From the NCBI RefSeq assembly GCF_001625695.1, contig NZ_AUXY01000104.1, positions 96,163 to 160,162 on the forward strand: a DNA stretch of 64,000 nt, in the 5' to 3' direction. The notes under the pieces are model-generated. The model had not been told where the DNA came from. It ran no database searches and worked only from the letters and a program-made list of their open reading frames with translations. Within the stretch, counting starts at the first letter, position 1; every line of letters starts with the position of its first letter. This document shows, piece by piece, positions 35,666 through 42,605 of the stretch. The translations under genes and the position numbers were made by a program. Origin of the DNA: Pseudoalteromonas luteoviolacea H33-S. Lineage in GTDB: Bacteria; Pseudomonadota; Gammaproteobacteria; Enterobacterales; Alteromonadaceae.

Positions 35666-35936
35666 GAGATATCACCTGCCATAAGTGTTGCTTTTGCTGG
35701 GCATTTAATGTGTCGCTAGGCAGCATCAGTGTACTGCCGTTTAAGGCGATTGAATCCCCTGACACCACCACTAAGTCAGTACAATTTAAAGCAAGGGAAA
35801 TGTCTGCTGTCAATTGCGCAGGCAGCTGCAAATGGATTGGGGCATTTGACCCATCTTCCGAAGCCACTTGTGTGTCATAGCGCGCTTTGAGTTTGAGTGG
35901 TGTTAAGCCAAGTAATTGAGCATGTATCGGATGCAT
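35649..35936 (-). CDS. holD: HolD-like protein (DNA polymerase III psi subunit, by position)
   Basis: A short protein of 95 residues from the ATG at 35936 (MHPIHAQLLGLTPLKLK); the open frame extends to 35987 but that part looks like leader. It overlaps the start of rimI by 17 bases, exactly the holD-rimI arrangement of gammaproteobacteria. Psi is one of the fastest-changing polymerase III subunits, and here the similarity is limited to the N-terminal LxxLGIxxLxxR-like stretch and a DLVVVSGDS core, so the call rests mainly on synteny. If correct it links the clamp loader to single-strand-binding protein through chi. Confidence 0.6.
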   Translation of the reverse strand: MHPIHAQLLGLTPLKLKARYDTQVASEDGSNAPIHLQLPAQLTADISLALNCTDLVVVSGDSIALNGSTLMLPSDTLNAQQKQHLWQVISHAISA

Positions 35937-36008
35937 GATAAAAACACTTTTTATACTGAGTCTAAATGGTAGTAGTAAAAGATTCAATTACGTGAGAAAA
36001 GTAAGAAG

Positions 36009-36085
36009 TGGCAGGGGCGGCAGGACTCGAACCCGCAACCATCGGTTTTGGAGACCGCTGTTCTACCAATTGGAACTACGCCCCT
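36009..36085 (-). tRNA. tRNA-Trp (anticodon CCA)
   Basis: The minus strand folds as a complete 77-nt tRNA. The acceptor stem AGGGGCG pairs with CGCCCCU, the D-arm contains TAGTTCCAATTGGTAGAA, the anticodon loop CTCCAAA carries CCA, and the T-arm GGGTTCGAGTCC is standard. The discriminator G and the 3' CCA are encoded. It matches bacterial tRNA-Trp closely. A consensus-like promoter lies 7 bases or so upstream. Confidence 0.97.
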
Positions 36086-36091
36086 GCAATG

Positions 36092-36126
36092 TCGACGCAT
36101 TATAAAGAGCTTTTAGAAAAGGTAAA
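36092..36126 (-). promoter_or_regulatory. Promoter of tRNA-Trp
   Basis: On the minus strand -35 TTTACC (36121-36126) and a perfect -10 TATAAT (36099-36104) are 16 bases apart, followed by the GC-rich discriminator GCGTCGAC typical of stringently controlled stable-RNA promoters. Transcription would start about 6 bases before the tRNA. Confidence 0.75.
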
Positions 36127-36169
36127 GAGGTAAAATGCATTTTTTTGTTTGTTTGCGCTTTTTATAAAC

Positions 36170-36204
36170 AAAAAGGCGAATATTTATGATATTCGCCTTT
36201 TTTT
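36170..36204 (-). terminator. Intrinsic terminator after guaA
   Basis: AAAAGGCGAATAT at 36171-36183 and ATATTCGCCTTTT at 36189-36201 form a perfect 13-bp stem with a 5-base loop, with an A-run giving a U-tract on the minus strand. It ends guaA and isolates the tRNA-Trp unit. Confidence 0.9.
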
Positions 36205-36231
36205 CATTCAATTAGCTTGTACTAACTATCA

Positions 36232-37806
36232 TTATTCCCACTCGATAGTCGCAGGTGGTTTACCGGAGATATCGTAAACGACGCGAGAAATACCATCGAT
36301 TTCATTAATGATACGGTTTGATACTAGACCTAAGAAGTCATAGGGTAAATGTGACCAACGCGCCGTCATAAAATCAATTGTTTCTACACAGCGTAATGAC
36401 ACAACCCAGTCGTACTTACGCGCATCACCCATTACGCCTACCGATTTAACCGGAAGGAATACTGTGAATGCTTGAGATACTTTGTGGTAAATGTCTGCTT
36501 TATGAAGCTCTTCTATGAAGATAGCATCTGCACGACGAAGTAAATCACAGTATTCTTTCTTGATTTCACCAAGGACACGTACACCTAGACCTGGACCTGG
36601 GAATGGGTGACGGTAAAGCATGTCGTAAGGTAAACCTAACTCAAGGCCAATCTTACGTACTTCATCTTTAAACAACTCGCGAAGTGGTTCTACTAGACCC
36701 ATTTCCATATCGTCAGGCAGACCACCTACGTTATGGTGAGACTTAATCACGTGCGCTTTACCTGTTTTAGATGCCGCTGACTCAATGACGTCTGGGTAAA
36801 TCGTACCTTGCGCTAACCATTTAGCATTTTTCAACTTTTTAGATTCAGCATCGAATACGTCAATGAAGGTATGACCAATTGCTTTACGCTTATCTTCAGG
36901 ATCAGAAAGACCAGCCAAGTCATTTAGGAACTGCTCTTCAGCATCCACTTTGATGATATTCAGGCCAAACTTATCACCAAACATCTCCATTACTTGCTGA
37001 CCTTCGTTTAAACGAAGTAAACCATTATCAACAAATACACACGTTAGCTTCTTACCAATCGCACGGTGGATAAGCATAGCCACAACCGATGAATCAACAC
37101 CACCTGAAAGACCAAGGATAACTTCGTCATCGCCGACTTTTTCTTTGATTCGCTCAACCGCATCTTCAATGATCTGCGAAGGTGTCCAAAGCTTCTCACA
37201 GCCACAGATATCAATCGCAAAACGCTCTAACAAACGAGTACCTTGCTGCGTGTGTGTTACTTCTGGGTGGAATTGCACACCATAGAAACGTTTTTCTTCC
37301 CAAGACATTGCCGCGTGTGGACACGTATCCGTTTTCGCACTTGTTACAAATGTGTCAGGGATTTCAACTACTTTATCGCCGTGGCTCATCCATACGTCAA
37401 GTTGACCAATGCCATCTTCGATATGATCTTCAATCGCTTCGAATAAAGCACAGTTACCAACTTTTTCAACTTTTGCGTAACCAAACTCTTTCTTATCAGA
37501 GCTATGTACTTTACCACCTAGCTGCATCGCCATTGTTTGCATGCCGTAACATACACCAAGTACAGGTACACCTGCTTCAAACACATACTCTGGTGCTCTT
37601 GGGCTATTTTCTTCTGTGGTTGACTCTGGACCACCAGACAGGATGATACCCTGAGGGTTGAATTCACGGATCTGCTCTTCCGTTACATCCCACGCCCAAA
37701 GTTCACAGTAAACGCCAATCTCACGTACACGACGTGCAATTAACTGCGTGTATTGAGAACCGAAGTCTAAGATCAAAATACGGGAATCATGGATGTCTTT
37801 GCTCAT
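36232..37806 (-). CDS. guaA: GMP synthase (glutamine-hydrolysing)
   Basis: GuaA converts XMP to GMP using glutamine and ATP. The N-terminal class I amidotransferase has Cys86 in GVCYGMQT and the His/Glu of HPEVTHT; the ATP pyrophosphatase P-loop is LGLSGGVDSS; the C-terminal dimerisation domain ends in KPPATIEWE as usual. The 524-residue length is normal. It follows guaB on the same strand, with a stem-loop between the two genes. Confidence 0.97.
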   Translation of the reverse strand: MSKDIHDSRILILDFGSQYTQLIARRVREIGVYCELWAWDVTEEQIREFNPQGIILSGGPESTTEENSPRAPEYVFEAGVPVLGVCYGMQTMAMQLGGKVHSSDKKEFGYAKVEKVGNCALFEAIEDHIEDGIGQLDVWMSHGDKVVEIPDTFVTSAKTDTCPHAAMSWEEKRFYGVQFHPEVTHTQQGTRLLERFAIDICGCEKLWTPSQIIEDAVERIKEKVGDDEVILGLSGGVDSSVVAMLIHRAIGKKLTCVFVDNGLLRLNEGQQVMEMFGDKFGLNIIKVDAEEQFLNDLAGLSDPEDKRKAIGHTFIDVFDAESKKLKNAKWLAQGTIYPDVIESAASKTGKAHVIKSHHNVGGLPDDMEMGLVEPLRELFKDEVRKIGLELGLPYDMLYRHPFPGPGLGVRVLGEIKKEYCDLLRRADAIFIEELHKADIYHKVSQAFTVFLPVKSVGVMGDARKYDWVVSLRCVETIDFMTARWSHLPYDFLGLVSNRIINEIDGISRVVYDISGKPPATIEWE

Positions 37807-37872
37807 TGATAATCTCGTTAGTTAGGAAACGATAAAATTAGTAAAGCACAGCTAACCTGCTTTACCAGAATT

Positions 37873-37898
37873 AAAAAGGGCTAGCTGCTGCTAGCCCT
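37873..37898 (-). terminator. Hairpin with U-run between guaB and guaA
   Basis: AGGGCTAGC at 37877-37885 and GCTAGCCCT at 37890-37898 make a perfect 9-bp stem around TGCT, followed on the minus strand by TTTTTAATT. It has all features of an intrinsic terminator but lies inside the guaB-guaA unit, so it may lower guaA expression relative to guaB. Confidence 0.75.
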
Positions 37899-37932
37899 GA
37901 CAATTTTGCGGGCTCAACGCACGTTGGCCGGC

Positions 37933-39402
37933 TTAACCTAAGCGATAGTTAGGCGCTTCTTTGGTGATTTGTACATCGTGTACGTGAGACTCACCCATAC
38001 CTGCTGACGTAACACGTACAAACTCAGGTTTGATGTTCAGCTCAGCGATTGTTGCACAACCTGTTAAGCCCATTGCACTGCGAATACCACCAATTTGCTG
38101 GTGAATGATTGCAGCAATTGGGCCCTTGTATGCAACGCGGCCTTCGATGCCTTCTGGCACAAGCTTGTCTGCTTGGTTGCTCTTCTGGAAGTAACGGTCT
38201 GAAGACCCTTCTTTTTGGTTCATCGCACCTAGAGAACCCATACCACGGTAAGACTTGTAGTAACGGCCTTGATACAGTTCAACTTCACCCGGTGACTCTT
38301 CAGTACCAGCAAGCATTGAACCAACCATAACGCACGCTGCACCAGCGACAAGCGCTTTAACAATGTCACCTGAATAGCGAATACCGCCATCAGCAATGAC
38401 AGGAATATCACGATCTTTCAGCGCTTCAACAGCATCTGAAATAGCTGTGATTTGTGGTACACCACATCCTGTAACGATACGTGTTGTACAGATTGAGCCA
38501 GGGCCAATACCTACTTTAACGGCATCTGCACCAGCATCTGCAAGGGCAAGGGCACCTGCGCCTGTTGCAACATTACCCGCAACAATTTGTAGCTCTGGGT
38601 AAGCTGCACGCGTTGCTTTAACGCGGTCAATTACACCTTGAGAGTGACCATGAGAGGTGTCAATCAATAAGATGTCCACACCTGCTTCAACCAATGCAGC
38701 GATACGCTCGTCAGTACCAGCACCAACACCCACAGCAGCACCAACACGTAAACGACCTTGTGCGTCTTTACATGCGTTCGGCTTTTCTTGTGCTTTTTGA
38801 TAATCTTTAACAGTGATCATGCCTTTCAGTGCGAAAGCATCGTCAACCACTAAGATTTTTTCAATGCGGTGCTCGTGCATAAGACCAAGGATCTCTTCAC
38901 GACCTGCGCCTTCTTTCACAGTTACCAAGTCTGCTTGTTTTGTCATCACTGACGAAACAGGCTTGTCTAGCTGAGTTTCAAAACGCATATCACGACTTGT
39001 CACAATGCCTTGTAACTGGTTATCAGCACCCACAACAGGGAAGCCTGAAAACCCTTTTTCTTCAGCAAGGGCAATTGTTTCAGCAATTGTTTTGTCAGCT
39101 GTCACTGTGACCGGGAAAGTAACAATACCTGCTTCGTAAGTTTTTACTTTACGAACATTGTCGGCTTGCTCTTCGATGGTCATGTTTTTGTGAATAAAGC
39201 CAATGCCGCCTTCTTGCGCTAAGGCAATCGCTAAGCGTGCTTCAGTAACTGTGTCCATTGACGCAGAAACAAGTGGCAGATTAAGCTCGATATCGCGTGT
39301 CAGACGAGTTTTAAGACTCGCTGTGTGCGGTAGAACAGTTGAATGAGCGGGTACTAGTAGTACGTCGTCAAAAGTAAGGGCTTCTTTTGCAATTCTTAGC
39401 AT
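37933..39402 (-). CDS. guaB: Inosine-5'-monophosphate dehydrogenase
   Basis: GuaB oxidises IMP to XMP with NAD+, the committed step to guanine nucleotides. The TIM barrel is interrupted by a pair of CBS domains at about 93-205. The catalytic loop GPGSICTTR holds the active-site Cys, and the flap GMGSLGAM and the C-terminal EAPNYRLG are standard. The family start MLRIAKEALTFDDV is at 39402; the longer open frame to 39483 runs through the promoter and is rejected. The divergent xseA gene is as in E. coli. Confidence 0.97.
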   Translation of the reverse strand: MLRIAKEALTFDDVLLVPAHSTVLPHTASLKTRLTRDIELNLPLVSASMDTVTEARLAIALAQEGGIGFIHKNMTIEEQADNVRKVKTYEAGIVTFPVTVTADKTIAETIALAEEKGFSGFPVVGADNQLQGIVTSRDMRFETQLDKPVSSVMTKQADLVTVKEGAGREEILGLMHEHRIEKILVVDDAFALKGMITVKDYQKAQEKPNACKDAQGRLRVGAAVGVGAGTDERIAALVEAGVDILLIDTSHGHSQGVIDRVKATRAAYPELQIVAGNVATGAGALALADAGADAVKVGIGPGSICTTRIVTGCGVPQITAISDAVEALKDRDIPVIADGGIRYSGDIVKALVAGAACVMVGSMLAGTEESPGEVELYQGRYYKSYRGMGSLGAMNQKEGSSDRYFQKSNQADKLVPEGIEGRVAYKGPIAAIIHQQIGGIRSAMGLTGCATIAELNIKPEFVRVTSAGMGESHVHDVQITKEAPNYRLG

Positions 39403-39443
39403 GTGTGCGGCTTCTCTCAAGTGAATTCTGAGTATAAGGAATT

Positions 39444-39480
39444 GCGTGCGCATTTTATCAGCGTTCCTTATGTGAGTAAA
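39444..39480 (-). promoter_or_regulatory. guaB promoter with GC-rich discriminator
   Basis: On the minus strand -35 TTTACT (39475-39480) and -10 TAAAAT (39452-39457) are spaced by exactly 17 bases, followed by GCGCACGC. A GC-rich discriminator is the hallmark of growth-rate- and ppGpp-controlled promoters such as the E. coli guaB promoter. The 8-bp inverted repeat ATAAGGAA/TTCCTTAT (39434-39441, 39464-39471) brackets the -10 region and could be an operator. Confidence 0.6.
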
Positions 39481-39535
39481 CAAAATTTAGCAAAAAATGT
39501 GCTAAAGTGTCTGTGAATTTTTTATGGAGCTCGGT

Positions 39536-40885
39536 ATGTCGTTGCCACAAAACAACAAAGTTTATACAGTTTCGCGACTAAATCGCGAAATTCGCGGTTT
39601 ATTAGAACAAGGTTTCGCTTCTCTTGAGTTGACGGGTGAAATTTCAAACTTTGTCGCCCCCGCTTCCGGCCATTGGTACTTTTCACTCAAAGATGAAAAA
39701 GCGCAAATTAAAGCGGCGATGTGGCGAGGTAATAACCGATATTGTAAATATCGCCCAGAAAATGGGGCACAAGTACAAGTCAAAGCCCGAGTCTCTGTGT
39801 ATGAACCCCGTGGAGATTATCAGCTTATCGTCGAACAGATGGCACCTGCCGGAGAAGGCTTACTGAAGCAACAGTTTGAAGCGCTACAGATGCAGCTCGC
39901 CGCTGAAGGGCTCTTTAATAGTTTCCATAAAAAACCACTTCCGCAACAAATCAATCGCGTTGGTGTTGTCACCTCCGCAACCGGCGCTGCCATCAAAGAT
40001 ATTTTGTCTGTGTTAAAGCGCCGAGCTCCTCAATTAGAAGTCACCATCTACCCCACCCTAGTACAGGGAAAAGGTGCTGGAGTGCAAATCGCAGAAAAGA
40101 TTGCACTGGCAGACAAGCGCAGTGAAGTCGATATATTGATAGTAGGTCGCGGAGGTGGCTCGCTGGAGGACCTGTGGTGCTTTAACGAAGAAATCGTCGC
40201 CCGTGCTATTTTTACCTGCAATCTCCCTGTGATAAGTGCTGTAGGCCACGAAATAGACACCACCATCAGTGATTATGTCGCTGATTTACGTGCTCCTACC
40301 CCCTCCGCAGCCGCAGAGTTAGTGAGCCCTGATAGTAGTGAGCTGATAAATTATGTAAAGGATAGAAAACAGCGCCTTACAACTGCATTAAAACGCAAGC
40401 TATATGATGAGCAACAACATATTGCACGGCTGCAACAGCGATTAAGTCTGCAGCATCCTCAGAACCAATTGATGCAACAAGTACAGCGCATCGATGAATT
40501 GCAGCAACGTTTGATACGAGCGTGGCAATATCAGCAACAAAAACACCATCACAAAGTGAATGTACTTGACCATACCCTCCTAAAATTCCACCCTGAAAAG
40601 CGCTTGAATGAAGCCAAAGCAAAGCTACAGAGATTGGAATCAGCCTTGCACAATACCATGAAACAACAGCAAAGCCGCCAACAAAACCTGCTGGCGCTAC
40701 TTGCTGCTAGACTTGACAGTGTCAGCCCTCTGACAGTGCTATCTCGAGGTTACAGTATTACTCAAAAAGGCAAACATGTGCTCAGTTCGGTATCAGAGGT
40801 CAAAACCGGCGACGCGCTTATTACACAGCTCGCAGATGGGCAACTACATACTAAAGTCACTGCAATTAAAGAAAAAGGCGAGTAA
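39536..40885 (+). CDS. xseA: Exodeoxyribonuclease VII large subunit
   Basis: XseA is the catalytic subunit of a nuclease that degrades single-stranded DNA to oligonucleotides. The N-terminal OB fold (LTGEISNFVAPASGHWYFSLKD), the catalytic domain (GVVTSATGAAIKDIL, GRGGGSLEDLWCFNEE, AVGHEIDTTISDYVAD) and a long Gln-rich coiled coil are in the normal order. ATG 39536 is preferred over 39524 because GGAG (39526-39529) is 6 bases before it. It is divergent from guaB. The small subunit gene xseB is not in the window. Confidence 0.96.
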   Translation: MSLPQNNKVYTVSRLNREIRGLLEQGFASLELTGEISNFVAPASGHWYFSLKDEKAQIKAAMWRGNNRYCKYRPENGAQVQVKARVSVYEPRGDYQLIVEQMAPAGEGLLKQQFEALQMQLAAEGLFNSFHKKPLPQQINRVGVVTSATGAAIKDILSVLKRRAPQLEVTIYPTLVQGKGAGVQIAEKIALADKRSEVDILIVGRGGGSLEDLWCFNEEIVARAIFTCNLPVISAVGHEIDTTISDYVADLRAPTPSAAAELVSPDSSELINYVKDRKQRLTTALKRKLYDEQQHIARLQQRLSLQHPQNQLMQQVQRIDELQQRLIRAWQYQQQKHHHKVNVLDHTLLKFHPEKRLNEAKAKLQRLESALHNTMKQQQSRQQNLLALLAARLDSVSPLTVLSRGYSITQKGKHVLSSVSEVKTGDALITQLADGQLHTKVTAIKEKGE

Positions 40886-40886
40886 G

Positions 40887-41561
40887 TTAGTACTCGCTTT
40901 TTAATTGTTCACTGGTTTTTAAACTCAGGTGTATCTGCATGACGCCTTGGTTTTGCACAGCGGTCACCGTTTTAAACTGCTTCATCCAAGGCATGTTAAG
41001 TAAAGCATTGTGGAGCTGCTGCCACCTTGGTGAAGTACTATTTGATTGCGACGCAAAGTTGAGCTGACAAATATGCTGCCTACATTCTACAGATAGCATC
41101 TCGACATCATCATGCAGACTCGCCTCATATAAAAAGTCTTCCGCAAATAGCTCCACTTCCGAGGCCCACACTTCATCGCGCCGCTGGTGTGCGAATATAT
41201 TTTTCAATTGATTTGGGACGTTATAACTTGAAGGTGAGGACTCACTGGGGTGCAATAACTGCGCTTTCAAACGTGAGTTTTCTTGCTCTAATTGCTGATT
41301 GCGTTGAACCAGCTGTTCAAGTTCTGTGGTGTGATTTAAAACAGGTAGCGCATTACTGTGCGTTTCTCTTGGTGGAACGGGAGGAATAGCTTGTTTCAGT
41401 ATGTGTTCTTCAGCCATTACGCGAGTGGCTTCATTCAAATGAAGTACTTTCTCTGACGGTGCATCTTGAGCGCCCAGATCAGTATGGCGTATTTCATAAA
41501 ACCCACAGGTTAGCAAAACACCCGTGGCAAACGCATATACCAAAGAGCTCTTCGAGCGCAT
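40887..41561 (-). CDS. Hypothetical membrane-anchored coiled-coil protein
   Basis: I do not recognise this 224-residue protein. It starts with a single hydrophobic segment (about 8-22) that can be a membrane anchor, then a proline-rich patch (AIPPVPPRE), a short coiled coil (LEQLVQRNQQLEQENSRLKAQL, about 82-103), and a C-terminal domain with a Cys pair (VECRQHICQLNF) that may form a disulfide outside the cytoplasm. It follows cysE with 15 bases between and is probably co-transcribed; its stop is 1 base from that of the convergent xseA. Confidence 0.7.
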   Translation of the reverse strand: MRSKSSLVYAFATGVLLTCGFYEIRHTDLGAQDAPSEKVLHLNEATRVMAEEHILKQAIPPVPPRETHSNALPVLNHTTELEQLVQRNQQLEQENSRLKAQLLHPSESSPSSYNVPNQLKNIFAHQRRDEVWASEVELFAEDFLYEASLHDDVEMLSVECRQHICQLNFASQSNSTSPRWQQLHNALLNMPWMKQFKTVTAVQNQGVMQIHLSLKTSEQLKSEY

Positions 41562-41576
41562 CAGACAAAGCGCAAC

Positions 41577-42428
41577 TTAAAGCATGGCGCTGGTATGAGA
41601 GTCATTAATTCGACTAATCGCATCATCTAAGAAGTTTTGATCCATGCTCTCTGCAGGGCATGGGCAATTTGGTTTACCGACCACTTTGGCAGGGACACCC
41701 ACTACCGTGGTATGCGGTGCAACGGCTTTTAATACTACCGAGCCTGCGCCGATGCGCGCCCCTTCACCGACTTCAATGTTACCAAGTACTTTTACGCCAG
41801 CACCAATCAAAACACCTGCACGGATCTTAGGGTGACGATCACCTTGCTCATTACCCGTACCGCCGAGCGTGACTGACTGCAAAATAGACACATTATCTTC
41901 AATTACCGCGGTTTCACCAATGACTATACCAGTCGCATGGTCAAGCATAATACCATGGCCGACTTTACAAGCAGGATGGATGTCAACGCCAAAAACTTCA
42001 GAGGTGCGACTTTGAATAAAGCGGGCGAGTTCTTTGCGCTGTTGTCGCCACAGACAGTATGCGAGACGGTGTGCTTGTAATGCATGAAAACCCTTCAAGT
42101 TTAATATCACGTTAAGATAACTATCGGCAGCGGGGTCTCGATCTTTAACAGCTTTTATATCATGAGCCACATGAGTCAGCATTCGATCGCAATCAACAAA
42201 CGCTTGATCAAACAATTCTCGAATCGTAAATGCAGACACAACGGCATCTGAGAGCTTATTTGCCACAATAAAACTCAACGCTGACCCCAAACATTCGTGA
42301 TTGAGCACACTTGAATAAACGTGACTGGCGAGTAAGGGCTCTCTTTGTACAAGCTCTTGGGCTTCTTCTCTCAATTGTTGCCAAATTTCGTGTCTCATAA
42401 TTTCCACATGTCTGTCATTTACCATCAT
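41577..42428 (-). CDS. cysE: Serine O-acetyltransferase
   Basis: CysE makes O-acetylserine from serine and acetyl-CoA, the entry to cysteine synthesis. An all-helical N-terminal domain with LGSALSFIVANKL is followed by a left-handed beta-helix of hexapeptide repeats: DIHPACKVGHGIMLDHATGIVIG and VSILQSVTLGGTG contain the active-site His residues. The C-terminal tail, which in the family is inserted into cysteine synthase, is present. Met codons at 42428, 42425 and 42398 are possible starts; the longest is given. Confidence 0.95.
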   Translation of the reverse strand: MMVNDRHVEIMRHEIWQQLREEAQELVQREPLLASHVYSSVLNHECLGSALSFIVANKLSDAVVSAFTIRELFDQAFVDCDRMLTHVAHDIKAVKDRDPAADSYLNVILNLKGFHALQAHRLAYCLWRQQRKELARFIQSRTSEVFGVDIHPACKVGHGIMLDHATGIVIGETAVIEDNVSILQSVTLGGTGNEQGDRHPKIRAGVLIGAGVKVLGNIEVGEGARIGAGSVVLKAVAPHTTVVGVPAKVVGKPNCPCPAESMDQNFLDDAISRINDSHTSAML

Positions 42429-42556
42429 TTATTATCTTAGCGTGCATCACCCTTTGATAGCACTAGCCAGCCTCGAATTTCTAGTTATTAATTATAACTG
42501 AAGGTTCCTATAATGGTGTTTTTTTTACGCGTATGCAACTTAATGCTAATCAATAA

Positions 42557-42582
42557 AAACGCCTCGCATAAGCGAGGCGTTT
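42557..42582. terminator. Intrinsic terminator after the M16 protease gene
   Basis: AAACGCCTCGC at 42557-42567 and GCGAGGCGTTT at 42572-42582 form a perfect 11-bp stem with a 4-base loop, with A/T tails on both sides. It ends the minus-strand M16 gene located just to the right. Confidence 0.85.
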
Positions 42583-42605
42583 GTTCTGTCATACAACTTA
42601 GAGGG

